From: Symsagittifera roscoffensis
Lineage: Eukaryota; Xenacoelomorpha; Acoela; Convolutidae
Assembly (NCBI RefSeq): GCF_963678635.1
Contig: NC_087068.1
Span: 41,379,649-41,443,648, forward strand
DNA: 64,000 nt
Reading direction: 5' to 3'
Shown here piece after piece: positions 11,140-21,636 of the stretch (position 1 is its first letter; every line of letters starts with the position of its first letter). The notes beneath the pieces were generated by a model that saw only the letters and a program-made list of their open reading frames with translations, did no database searches and was not told the DNA's origin. The position numbers and the translations under genes were made by a program.

Positions 11140-12054
11140 AACAGGGATTTGGAGGTGTACGCGAAGTCGGAATTCGCAAAAAAAAAAGAATCTTCGCTAC
11201 CTTCGTTTCCGCTTTGTCGTATGCCGTGAAAATGGCTTCATTCTTTCGGAATTTCATCCCACCATATCTCTTGACGCCGCCGTCTTGACTAACCTGCTTT
11301 GGGTAGGCCCTTTCTTTCACGTGAGATGGGGGTGCTCTCATCTGTTTGAAAATCTTCACATGTTTCCTATCGGTGCTTTCGTTGCCAGAATTCTTCCTGG
11401 ACTTTCTTCCCGATTTCCTTCATAATGGTTCAGTTTCACGTCCTGCAAAGGTCTCGCATTTACTGGACACATTGGGTTGTTAGACGGCAGTCCCTCTAAA
11501 TCGGCCAATCTCAATGCGGTTGTAGAACTGAAGTTAATAACTGCTGCTATCAACCAGTCCACTCCTGCAATGGTATACAGCCTGCTCACGGAGACATTTG
11601 CTCCATTCAGCATCCTCACGGCGTCGGCTGCAAACTTTACCGTTTGAAAATTCAACTTCATCGGGTACTGCTTGTAGACATGTCAAGATGAAGGTATGGG
11701 CCTCAACCACATCAAAGAGCTTCTATCTGGTCATTGTTCTTCTTGGCTCGTACTCGTAGTCTCTGATCTTGAGGTGCCTGAGGTGTCCGTTGCCGAGTTG
11801 ACCGGTCCTAACCTTCTACGTGGACGAATCGTTATTCTCACTGGCGCTTCTCCCATTCTGTCAGATATGTCTATCCTTTGCCCAGGCTCGCTAGAGTTTT
11901 GCGGCCTCTCGGTCACGGTTGGGACAGATGCCAAACGTGCTTCCAGGCTAGGGGGTACAAAACTTAATAGTGTGGCTTCTTCCATCTTCAGTACTCCCGG
12001 GGCAAAGAGCTCGACTTCCTGTTCATCCAGTCGCTCCTGGAAGACTCGATTCAA
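11126..12054 (-). pseudogene. Domain following the SGNH hydrolase, unknown
   Basis: Three segments in succession on the minus strand (12054-11731, 11661-11356, 11359-11126), broken by frameshifts. The first is Arg/Pro/Thr-rich and looks disordered (IRPRRRLGPVNSATDTSG). The second looks folded (VSRLYTIAGVDWLIAAVINF). I do not recognise either. They adjoin the SGNH domain and are probably the C-terminal part of that protein. Confidence 0.45.
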
Positions 12055-12060
12055 TCAGCC

Positions 12061-13452
12061 TTATACCTCTGTTCTCTCAAAATGAATTCCGTCGGTGGTG
12101 AGTCTGGCCTGATAAATTGCTCTGAGCTCATGTTCAATATCCATGAGGATCATCCGTCCAGTATTGCGACTCGCCAGATTTCTCAATATGTTGTTCCACC
12201 TAATAACCCTTTCGTTATGCCTCCTTCCCGCCGGTGTCAACGTTCTTGTGTTCATCGGTACGGTGCTGACTTTCAGTACCTCGCACTTGAACTTCTGCCA
12301 GAGAGCAGTAAATAGGCACACCATCATCGACTTCCACTGTGCCTCTTCTTCATCTGAACCTTTAGACCGTTGTTTGTCCCCACTACTATCATTACGTTAG
12401 GGATTCTTCCTGGGTTCGTTAGCTCCACCATCCGATACAGCTGGGCTATCGTGGCATCTCCAAAGGCCATCACCGTGGTGATCCAGGAGGTCCTCAGGTT
12501 CTGGAGTACTCTAACCAAGCTGTCACCCAGTATCAGGTATGATGTCCCAAGTGACGGTTGTTACAGGTTTATTGCCGGCTCCAAGTCGCTCGATTGAAGC
12601 AGGCTCGCAGATCCGTATCCGGAACTCCCGTGAATTTATTCTTCACCTGATTATTCTTCTGTACATCAATCATTCGGGACACTTTCTTCATCGGCATCAC
12701 TCGTATTTTCCTGCATGGAACTTTGGAGCTCTTTGCTGGTAACGTCGTGTTGCTAGCTCCCGTTCTCGCCATTGTCTCTCGGGAGAGTTGCACTCTGCCC
12801 GTATCGTCAACTGTTCCATAGGGTGCAGTCACCCGGGAACCTGGTGCCTTCCTGTTTGCGGCAAGTCGTCCAGCTGTTGCTATCAGCTTCTGCACTGTAT
12901 ATTCCACGACTGGGTCACCTAGGATGTGACTTAGGTCCGGGATTGTCACTCGACCAGTTGTAGCTTGGAGTCGCGTCTCCGTCGTTTGGCTTAGCTCGCG
13001 AGGCGTCAGAAGCTCCATCGGAGACTGCCCACGATAAACATTCCTTGCAGTTATTGCTCTTTCTACAGCTGTCATCAATGCTAGCCGCTCCGGTCGCTCT
13101 TTGTACTCTCGCCTCAAGCGCTCTATTTTTTCACCCTGTTTCGAATTACAACCTTCAAACTGTTTTTCCACATGTCTCTGTCTTCTTCTGTACTGAGCGT
13201 GGTTTTGGTTATTTCATCCAGTTCTTTCTTTGTCTTTTCTAGCTCTCGCACCGTTCCGTTCAGATCCTGCATGGTCTCATTCGTCTGAACCTCCTCTTCT
13301 ACTCTCGCCCTCTTTGGTGGTACAGCCGCTCTCAGTTGTGAACTAGACGAGACAGCCTCGCTGTTCATCTCCTGATGCATCCTTCTAAATCCAGGCCTAG
13401 GCTTGGTAGGCAAAGGCATCTCGCCTGGTTGGTAGGTCCTCGAACTTCCCAA
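12061..13452 (-). pseudogene. SGNH/GDSL hydrolase-like accessory ORF, frameshifted
   Basis: Post-pol ORF of the retroelement. The N-terminal part (13452-12569, two frames) is a Ser/Pro-rich leader, then a coiled coil (ELEKTKKELDEITKTT), then a basic linker. It is followed by the conserved blocks of the SGNH/GDSL hydrolase superfamily. Block I is LILGDSLVR with the nucleophile Ser codon at 12519-12521. Block III resembles VGTNN at 12369-12383. Block V is DGIHF with Asp at 12091-12093 and His at 12082-12084. In that family Ser-Asp-His form the catalytic set and hydrolyse esters or acyl groups. SGNH-type esterase domains are known in ORF1 of CR1-like LINEs and in rotifer Terminons. One after integrase in an LTR element is unusual. 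Frameshifts lie between blocks III and V and after block V, so this copy is inactive. Confidence 0.65.
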
Positions 13453-13568
13453 TCCAGGCTCGTTCCCGAAGTCACTTCCTGAGAGGGCCCCGTTTCTCTA
13501 CCTCATCACCCTGATGTTCAGGCAGTCTAGTACTCCTCTTTCTCTGTATGCGGCCATCAATAAAACTT

Positions 13569-13588
13569 CCGTGGGGCGGTCCCCACGG
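13569..13588. other. Perfect 8-bp hairpin upstream of the SGNH ORF
   Basis: CCGTGGGG, four-base loop CGGT, CCCCACGG. GC-rich against AT-rich surroundings, and located in the gap between pol and the SGNH ORF. Confidence 0.6.
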
Positions 13589-14168
13589 TTGCCGTGCCCT
13601 AAGATAATAATTAAGGCGACCAGCAACATGACTACCTCTGGGTTCTCCTAAGCGAAGTCTCGATCTGTTAGCCGACGTTAGATCGCATCTACCGTCGGTC
13701 CAACATATGCCTCTGGTCTATCAATTCGTTCAAGTCGAAGTTGTCCATCTTCTTTTAGATTCGATTCTATTATAATTTGCTCAATTGAAATCAGGTGAAC
13801 AATTCAAGGATCAATCAGGATCTAGAAAAAAGGTCACAAGTATCACATCTATCAACTTTACTCCAATTTTGTATTAAAATTAATCTAAAACAGTCAGATA
13901 AAAAAAACCTTGATATTTTAAATTTATTAAAATCAATTTTTTGCTAAAAATCGTGGACTTTGATCTGAGAATGGACAGTCCAAACTTTGGATCTTTTCCT
14001 AAGATCGTCGTTCATTCATGGTCACTAACCCTTCCATGCCCAAGGTCTTAATAATATAACACATAAAACATAACACATAACCTACATAACAAAATACCTC
14101 TTAAAACAGCCTAAGCTCAGCCTATACTCAAATAGTTTTTCTTGTGTAAGTATACTTGAATGTTCGTA
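13589..14168 (-). other. Intergenic gap between pol and the accessory ORFs
   Basis: No open frame on the coding strand. It is AT-rich around 13750-14140, unlike the coding sequence on both sides. Its position matches where an element would need a splice acceptor or internal start for a downstream ORF. I could not single out a specific site. Confidence 0.4.
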
Positions 14169-14605
14169 TCAGCAAAGCTTACGTGTATCAGTACATACAA
14201 CTCCCTCGGATGCAGTCATTCTCGGTTTGGATCGTTTACCGGGAGCGAGAGTTCTCTCACCTCCCTCTCCACAAGGAAGTCTTTCTATCTGGTCTGGGAG
14301 AGAACCAAGTTCTCGGGGTCCACATGCTGGTTCTCCGTCTCCCTCGTCACCAAGAAGCATAAATACTTTCATGGTATCTGAGAAGCCGCCGGAGGCAAGG
14401 CTGCTACACCTCATATACCTGGCCTCTGCTTCCACAGAAATTCTATGTTCCTATATTCCCTTTTAACGTCGCCTGCTAATGCTGTCCTAAAATTCATATC
14501 CGCTGTGACTGCTATCGCACATGTTCTATTTGTAAGTATAAATTCGCTACCTGTTAATATTATGCTACTTGAGTAATCATTTGGTATGTTAAAATGTGTC
14601 TCCAC
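14169..14605 (-). pseudogene. C-terminal extension of pol or separate small ORF, decayed
   Basis: Two open segments in different frames (14605-14411 and 14435-14169). The first is mostly beta-like and hydrophobic (SSSIILTGSEFILTNRT). The second is Gly/Glu/Arg-rich and may be a readthrough frame. No domain recognised. They follow the acidic post-integrase segment on the same strand. Confidence 0.3.
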
Positions 14606-14835
14606 TACTCTTCCTATGTCTGGTTTCTTAGAATCCTCGCCTATTTCTGCTTCCAGGTCACCTGTCTCTCTTGCTATTCTTTATTTTTATTAATAATTTT
14701 TCAATGTGAGTAAGTCCTACCCCCACTCCCCGGACAACAATATCCATCGACGTCCCCATCGATCGCATACAGGAGATTAAATCGAGTTTAGACGCGGGAA
14801 TGAGTAGTTGCCCTTCCTGGGCAGCCCAGGAAGGA

Positions 14836-15129
14836 TCATTCCTCTCGGTTTGTAATGTATTTAATGCTCTCCCGGTCTACATCTTGAATTGTGACACTGG
14901 TCGTTTTCGGGCCCGACGTCATTTCGTTCAACCATTCCAACACACGGAGATTTGTCAATTCTTCCTGGTACGATTGCTGTTGCTCGTGGTCGAAATCTAC
15001 CTCAGGTTTTGACCGATCCTCGATCCATTCCTCGTCGTGGTCGTCGACTATGTCTATGTCCTGTGACACAGTTATTTCTTCAAGACCCACCAATTCTTCC
15101 ACTATTTTCTTCAGATCTATCCTGTCCAC
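14836..15129 (-). pseudogene. Acidic post-integrase segment of pol
   Basis: 97 open codons, very acidic (VDDHDEEWIEDRSKPEVDFD). It lies between the integrase C-terminus and the 14.6 kb segments. It is probably the C-terminal extension of the polyprotein, since the intervening 15130-15532 also shows broken acidic frames on this strand. No domain recognised. Confidence 0.45.
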
Positions 15130-15532
15130 TACGAAGTCATCTCCGTAAGGGCTGTATTCTTTGTGAGTCTTGTCCTGTCACTCTGTCGTGTCTGTATCGC
15201 AAACGGTAGGTCTGGTTCCAAGTTCTTGGGGTCCTCTATTTGTTCCGGGTCATGCCGTCCTCTTGTGTGTAGGGTAAGGTTTCTTCATTCGCTTCGATCA
15301 CCTCATTGGGATCCAGGTCTAGTGGTGAACATAATCCTTCTTCTAGGGTTTAATTCCCATCATTCTTTCCCCTGGTGCCCTTCTCATTGACCTCGCAGGC
15401 TAGGTCCATCATCAGATAATCCTCTTATTCCATGTCTGCAGGTATGGAACAATCTTCCGTAGATGGGTTGTGTGGCTTTATATTTTCAAAGTGAGCGGCT
15501 CGGCCGGTACTCAGTCTATAGAAACGTCCCTC

Positions 15533-16389
15533 TTAGTGCAACTCCACTATCATGAAGGGTCCCCTCCAGTTCTTTAGGAGCTTTTTTGTTCCTTTTGGAG
15601 GTATAACGTTTTGGAATACCCATACGTAGTCTCCTACCGAGTAAGCATTTACACCAGCTGCTTTCCTATCCAATCTTTTCCTCTGCCTTGCCTGTGCCTG
15701 CTGAATGTTCCGTCTACACAAGTCGTTCAGTTCTTGTTGACGTCTAATCACATTCCTTACGTAGACCTGTGGTGACGTTTTCTTTCCCTCATACTCTGGG
15801 TAAAAGAAAGTTAAGGGCAGAGACTTCTCGTGTCCAGTTAACATTATGTGTGGACTAACTCCAGTGATGGAATTTTGCGTGCTATTGTAGGCTCCCATCA
15901 CCTGTGGAAGATATCTGTCCCAATCATTCATGTACCTGGAGCAATATACCCTCAGCATCGACACCAGCGTCCGATTTTGCCTCTCTACTAAGCCATTCGT
16001 CTGGGGAGGTATGTCGTGGAATGAGCTTGAGCCACCTGAGAGCGTCTCGTGAGCTCTTTAGTAAGTTCTCCTACAAAAGCTGTTCCATTGTCCGATTGCA
16101 ACCTCATCGGACAACCATGTCTTGCTATCCACGTATTCATCAGGTGATCGCACGTCTCTTCTGCTGAGGCAGTTATAAAGGGCACGGCCTCTGCATATTT
16201 CGTGAAGTGATCTACCATGACCAAGACCTGATTGTAACCACTGTCTTTCGAACATAACTTCTGGTGATCAATATGCACCACCTCGTTGAATTCAGATGAT
16301 TCGATCGACTGTAGTGGAAATCTCCTTGGTTCTTTGACCTGTTGACATGACAGACATGCTGTCACCCAATTCTCATACGCCTTCTTCAT
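15533..16389 (-). pseudogene. Integrase (DDE), one frameshift in the core
   Basis: Inserts element DNA into the genome. The N-terminal zinc-binding part is represented by CLSCQQVK, preceded by HDQMGNQG in the adjoining segment. The core has the first Asp in VHIDHQ, the second in QSDNGTAFVG, and the catalytic Glu in GLVERQN (codon at 15983-15985). All three acidic residues are still encoded. A one-base frame change lies just before the Glu block, so the core is split (16389-15988 and 15964-15533). The C-terminal part has the usual small beta-barrel end (VGDYVWVF, then WRGPFMI), with no chromodomain seen. Placement after RT/RNase H is the Ty3/Gypsy order. Confidence 0.85.
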
Positions 16390-16409
16390 TGCAGGCCACT
16401 CAAAGCGTG

Positions 16410-17027
16410 TCAGAATTCCTTATCAATTCCCTGGTTCCCCATCTGATCATGCGACCTGAATAAAAGTTCTGTCTGATAGAGTTGCGGCAACACTATCGCG
16501 TTATATTTGTACAGGACTTTGTCTTCTTCTCTTCTTCTCAGAGTTCCATTTTCTATCCACATTTTCAAGTTGCTCGTCATGCTGTCAATTCTCTGCGCTC
16601 TTAGTAGATCCGAGAGTCTGTATCTCGCCTTCAAGTACGTCTTCATGACCCTCATTTGACTATTTAGCTCATTGGGCAGATTCGTATCATCTTTCATCTT
16701 GACGCACCAAATCTTCGCCAATGGCTGTGTTTCTTGTCTGAACGGTTGAAGATCAGTCCTGACTACCTCTTTCTCTGGCAACAAACTTATCAAACGTTTC
16801 GATACCGCTATTGTTTCCAGATCATCTGCTGAGTTGTCAAAGACTCTTTCACTTGGTATGAGGTAGCGATCACTGTCAGGGTCTTGATATACCTCCCTGT
16901 CCAGATCTCTTGCTCGAGTCTCCACTAGAATTGTGTGGCTCTGACGGTTAGCTCTGACAGTTCCGACCCGTGCTCGAGTTGCTGTCTGAGTAGGTATCGA
17001 TTCCTGAATTCCGGGATTCGTCATCAA
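16410..17027 (-). pseudogene. Region between RNase H and integrase of pol
   Basis: 205 open codons. The N-terminal half is polar linker. The C-terminal part (LYKYNAIVLPQLYQTELLFR, then SHDQMGNQG) is the typical lead-in to a Ty3/Gypsy integrase and supplies the His side of the HHCC zinc domain. A stop or frameshift separates it from the integrase core segment. Confidence 0.65.
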
Positions 17028-17058
17028 TTGAAGAGTCTGCGGTGGAGCACGTGCCTTC

Positions 17059-17672
17059 TTACGAATCAGTTTTGCGCGCTCTGCTCTTCAAAATTTTGTC
17101 CTCCAGATCCTGTTTTTCATCGTGGACTTTTTCTTCTTTTCTTCTAGACTCCCCGGACAAATTTTCTTGTCCCGGGTTTTGTTCTTGAACTCGCCTGCTC
17201 TCCTCGCCGTCCTTCTCCCAGGGCAAATAGTCTTGCTCCAAGTTTCGTTCAACCTCCTCGCATTCCTTTTCCTGATCTTCAAAGTAAACGGTTTTTTTTG
17301 TGTACCGTTATCTTGTGCTTTCCGTTTGCATGATGTACTTGTTAAAACGTCTTAGGGTCTCGAGGATACTAGTTGCTGAACTATTGTCCTACAATCCTTT
17401 TCATCTTCCTTGTGTTGTCGTCTTGATGGCATGATATTCACTTTCTCACTAACTCTCAGTGATTCCATGGCTGCTGCCCACTCGGGGTCATCTCTAGTCA
17501 CTTCTCTCTCCAACAATCCACCCAGCATCCGCATCACTTGCGGTGTGACATGCACCGTTTTATCCAATAATGAGAGGCTGTTTAAACTCATGAAAGAGAG
17601 TTCCTGTTGGACCAGGTTTGAGCTCAGGAACAGATCCAAGGGCACCGGATTCTTCTTGATTAGAATCTTCAT
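17059..17672 (-). pseudogene. Pol linker, charged and disordered
   Basis: Two main open segments (17672-17352 and 17241-17059), frameshifted. Lys/Glu/Arg-rich, without a recognisable domain. They connect the RNase H remnant to the pre-integrase region. The unusual length of this linker adds to the element's size. Confidence 0.5.
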
Positions 17673-17735
17673 TTCAGCTGCTTTCTCTACAGATAACTCA
17701 GGATGTCCTGGAATTGGGTGTCCAGGCTTGTTTAA

Positions 17736-18632
17736 TCATCTCGTCAAGGGAAGCGCTTCATAAGCTTTTTTGTCCAGAAACGAGAACCCTTCCTTGTTTT
17801 CCGCCTGATTGGCTTGCTTCTGTTCCAATTTTTCATAGAACTCAGTCTTCTTGCTGAGGCTGTCAGCATTCTGGTGTTTATCACGCATCCTGTGCTCGAT
17901 TATCATGTGATAGCCATCTAATCTTACTAACCATCTACCAATATAACCACGTAGCACATCACAAGATTTCCGTACTTCTTCGTGACTTTCGTCAAAGCCT
18001 AAACCATCAGCCTTTGAAAGGTCGCTGTTGCGTTGCACAAGCCGAAGGGCATCCTCTTCCGCTGGTACAACCCCATTTCAAATGCAAATCCCTTTTTTTC
18101 TCTATCTTTGCGGGGCCTGCCAGAAGGCCGAGCCCAAAACCAATGTGGTGAAGAACTTGGCGTCGCCAAGTTTCGAGAGGCTCTCGTCTATCCGCGGTAT
18201 CTGATAGGCATCTTTTATTGATACTGCGTTCAGGTAACGAATATCGCAACAAAAACAAAGCTACCCCCTTTTTTGCCATGACTAACCTGCAAGCCAAAGG
18301 CAATTTCGAGGTTCTATCATGTCGTATTCGAGCAACATTCCTATTTCCTCTCGGCACGCTTCCGATTTATGTGGCGTCATTCGTCTTGCGCCTTCCCTGT
18401 GGGAAACGGCACCTTCCTCTAGTTCGATTTCGTGTTCGGCGAAATTACAGTAACCGATATCCGCCTTATGTTTCGAAGATACGTCCGCGTTCCAATTTAA
18501 AACCGCCCGCAATGATTCAAAATCTCCCTCGCCTATTTTCCCTTTCGAATGTTCCATCTCCGGCAAAACCGTTTTGTCGGATTCTAGTTCATATGACGAG
18601 TGGCGTTCAGCAAAATTCGAGCAGCTCGACAA
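17736..18632 (-). pseudogene. Reverse transcriptase-RNase H, internally deleted and catalytically dead
   Basis: Would copy element RNA into DNA. The RT N-terminal half is present: HEIELEEGA, MLLEYDMIEP, YLNAVSIKDAY, then motif A reading TTLVLGSAFWQ and motif B region MPFGLCNATATFQRL. At the place of the catalytic Asp in motif A the codon is Val. Translation then reaches KKYGNLVMCYV and jumps directly into GRWLVRLDGYHM, the end of RNase H. The YxDD box, thumb and most of RNase H are therefore missing, a deletion of several hundred codons. The final part (HQNADSLSKK) is the normal RNase H end. Additional stops and frameshifts separate 18632-18282, 18357-18007 and 18038-17736. Confidence 0.85.
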
Positions 18633-18694
18633 ACCGTCATCAGTTTCGAATTTCTTGAAAACAGTTTATTAATAGATTTAAATTCATTAATTCT

Positions 18695-19054
18695 CTATAA
18701 AATTATATCTTTGTTGGCATGATTAGGGCAGTCTTTTACGTCATATCTCTTCAAGTTTTGCGTCTCCTCATAGTCGGTTGCCATCGGCAAAATGTAACCA
18801 AATTTCTTTCCACGCTGGATTGAAACCGTGGTGTCCAGTGTGATCAATAACACACTAACACACAGTCCGATTCGAGTTACCGAACATTTCCGGCCTAAAA
18901 TTACTGAAATTTGACTATTTGGGTTCGGTACTAAACAAACCTGTTTGTTATCACTTAACGAGTTCAATTTTTTCATCCTAAAAATAGCTACCAGAGCTTG
19001 ACCCGGCTGTAGTTTAACTTTCCTATGTAAAAAAAATTGGCACCTAATTGTCAT
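18695..19054 (-). pseudogene. Protease-RT connector of pol
   Basis: 119 open codons, predicted beta-rich (LQPGQALVAIFRM, then VSIQRGKKFGYILPM). Such a beta domain commonly sits between protease and RT in Ty3/Gypsy polyproteins. The preceding sequence (about 19120-19200, minus) reads like the protease C-terminal flap. It ends just before the RT segment. Confidence 0.6.
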
Positions 19055-19322
19055 CCGTTTTTAACCTATTAATCATCCGTTTTTATCCTAATAACCGGTC
19101 GGTTAACATACTTCTGGTCCGGGATTTTGATCCCTATTAAGCCGTTATTCAAGTCAATCATAACGTCGAAATTCCTGACAAAATCTTGGCCCAAGATGAA
19201 CTGGTCGGATTCGTCTAAACTCTCTACCACCAGGAAGCTCATCCAAAGATCCCGTCCTCCCGTGTGGAGGACCGTTATTGGCGTTCTTCCGGCTGCAACA
19301 ATCGCTCCACGACTGGCTGCCG

Positions 19323-19667
19323 CTAATCGGAGAGATTTGTCGGAATTAGGTCTTCACTCGTGAAGCCCATTCTATCCCAAAATTTTATCAGCATCACGCT
19401 TACTACTGCTACTGTGTCCAGAAGCCCTGCGACTCCGATTTTCTTCACATTGGTGTCGAGCAGATGTGCAGTCACATCTGCTTCGTATCCTATGTGAACC
19501 GCGTCTTGCTCCATCACGGCGTCGTGGCCTAACCTACGGACTTTAAGTTCTTCTTGGCCCAAATAGATTTGTCCTGCTTGGTCACTGTCTGTCGTTACGT
19601 AGGTCCTAGTGTAGATACTGATCCCGTCCACGTTCAACATCACTTGATATGGACCAAAGACTTCCAC
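19323..19667 (-). pseudogene. Retropepsin-like aspartic protease with mutated active site
   Basis: Would cleave the element's polyprotein. The N-terminal part is beta-rich. The active-site motif reads LLDTVAVVSVM at codons 19410-19418, where the family has D-T/S-G, so the invariant Gly is Val here. The downstream hydrophobic stretch and position between gag/nucleocapsid and RT agree with retropepsin. It is inactive in this copy and broken by a stop after PTNLSD. Confidence 0.75.
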
Positions 19668-19687
19668 GTAGCGCCCGTGAAGTTTCT

Positions 19688-20494
19688 TTATCCAGGGCCA
19701 CCCGTTGTTAATATCGCTCGCACAGCTCTTGACTCAGTGCGTGGCTCTACCTGTCTCAGGTAATCTGCATATGTGTCCAAATGCATCAAAGTTAATTCTG
19801 ATGGTTCACTGAGATTTCTGATTACCTGGTGTCGCACTACCGAGATTATCGATTGTATCTTACTTCCCTGTGGCGCCATACCAAACGTCTGCCCTGAGAT
19901 CACATTTAGCTTCACGCTCAAACTGCTTGGTGCTTTTGTTTCCTCTACCTCTGTCGCTTCAAAGGCGTTCATCTTCTCCTGTGTTTTCTCGTTCTCCTGT
20001 TCAAGCTTAACTTTTTGTTGGATCTCCTTCGTCACCAACTCCTGTTGCACTCTGTTTAAGGCATCTCTTGCCGCTGCCTTGTAGTCGACTTTGAAACCGT
20101 CCGCTGCAGTCACTGGTTCCGGTTCACGTGTTTCTTCCGTTATTGCCTGCGATTTTTTTGTTGCCAGCTCTTGTGGCTTTTCTTTCCTGCGAGCCTCTGC
20201 TTCACTCAAGAGGCGTGCCTTGCTGGCTTTCACACCCGACAAAACTTCCTCATGCCTAGGATGCCTGATGTGTGCCACTGCATCCCAAAATTGCTGACAA
20301 TCCAATTTAAGATGACCCTCCAAGTTACAAGAGAAACTCCTCGGGCCGAACTTTGCAATTACGCCTCTCATAAAACCTTCATGATCGACTTCTGACGCAT
20401 CTTCATGCTCGAGGCTAAAGCCTATTGCGTTCATGCCTTGTTTGTAGTTTGGGCATGCTTATACATGATGGTCCGTCGAACTGCAGTTTGCACA
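19688..20494 (-). pseudogene. Gag nucleocapsid region with two damaged zinc knuckles, plus linker
   Basis: Two CCHC zinc knuckles (C-x2-C-x4-H-x4-C), which bind RNA in gag proteins. Knuckle 1 (20494-20453) keeps all metal ligands (CANCSSTDHHV then C) but contains an in-frame stop. Knuckle 2 (20338-20297) reads SFSCNLEGHLKLDC, so its first Cys is Ser. A Lys/Glu-rich helical region and a linker to the protease follow. The open segment 20434-19688 covers 248 codons. Confidence 0.75.
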
Positions 20495-20530
20495 AGAGCG
20501 TCTTTTGTCCATATTGTCCTTTGGTTTGTA

Positions 20531-21025
20531 CTAGTTGTTAGCTTGGTTTGCAGCCCCATTGTTAAAATTGCCATAATTGGTTTTGTAATAACCAGATCTC
20601 ATTGGAGGCTTTTGTAAAAGATACTCCTTTGACTTGAGTCTTTGTTCTTCTGGTGTAGGCGCATTGGTTGATAGTGGTGTGTAATGTGTCGCCAAACATC
20701 GTTCGAAGTTCCTCTTTACACCGTTGATGAATTTTGAGGCTACTGCTAGGTCCATCCTGCTGTTTGACTCATCTGGTTGACTACGCCTTCTAAGCATCTC
20801 CAAATCATCTAAAAACTTGTCAATCGCCTCGTCTTCACGTTGCCTCCGTTTCTCGAAGCGCATCATTGCTTGGTGTCCTTGTACTCCAGAGCCATAACGA
20901 TATAACAAAAGTTCAAAAATTTTCTCTGCTGTGTCTCGCTGGTATTGCTTTTTGGCCATCACGCAGTTTAGGGCTGTCCCTTCCATGTTGCTAGTGAGCG
21001 CACTGCATTCTTGTCTTTCTGTCAA
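20531..21025 (-). pseudogene. Gag capsid-like domain
   Basis: 164 open codons matching the Retrotrans_gag type fold by pattern: helical, with GTALNCVMAKKQ, then ELLLYRYGSG, then RRQREDEAIDKFLDDLEMLR and a YLLQKPP end. It is followed by an Asn/Gly-rich stretch leading to the zinc knuckles. In this family the domain builds the particle and packages RNA. Its frame is broken from the upstream gag part. Confidence 0.75.
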
Positions 21026-21636
21026 ATCTTCCTCTTCAAAATGCAGTTTCTTGACTTCAATCCAGGTATCAATACAACCGTCAGATTCGTCCTTGTAGCA
21101 TTTGGTTTCTTGAATACTCTTCTGGATTTTTCACTACGTTCACTGGTTATAGATAACTCCCTCAGGAAGGTTTCCAAGGACGTGTTCAGAGGTTCAAAGG
21201 CCGTGGCCATTGATGCTGCATCCCTTGAATTTCCCGCCTGAGCGTCATTACCTGAGCTCCTGGTCCTCCATCCCATTCGAGTCGCTGGTATGACTCCTTA
21301 TTTGATTCGCGTGACTCCAGTTCGTGGAATCAAGTCTCCCAGTAGCACGTTCGTCTTGTGTCGTTCGTTCGTGTGAGGTTGATCTGTTCTGTTACCAGTT
21401 GAACTTCCCCTTATGTTTTGGCCCCGCGGCCTATTATCGCCTGTGGTATGACTAGATGAACTCCCCCTACCTCTCGTGGATCCATATGTCCTTCTTCTGT
21501 TAGGTTGCTCATTGAGGTTGACTCTCGGCTCCCTACTGGGTTCTCTTGAGTTTGCTTCACCATTCCTCAATTCACTCCTGTTTCCTTGTAGACCATCCAG
21601 CCTGTCCATGATAGCCTGAGTGCGCGTCTCCATCAT
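21022..21636 (-). pseudogene. Gag middle region, disordered RGG-like then helical
   Basis: Two segments. 21636-21298 is Arg/Gly/Ser/Asn-rich (RGRGSSSSHTTGDNRPRG), likely disordered and RNA-binding by composition. 21276-21022 is helical and leads into the capsid-like domain. Frameshifts separate them from each other and from the N-terminal part, with overlaps of 65 bp on the right and 4 bp on the left. Confidence 0.6.

Noticed and set aside
14812-14834. Perfect 10-bp inverted repeat CCTTCCTGGG / CCCAGGAAGG
   Set aside because: Striking, but inside a stretch that still reads as pol coding sequence (PSWAAQEG-like). Without other copies I cannot tell an RNA element from chance.
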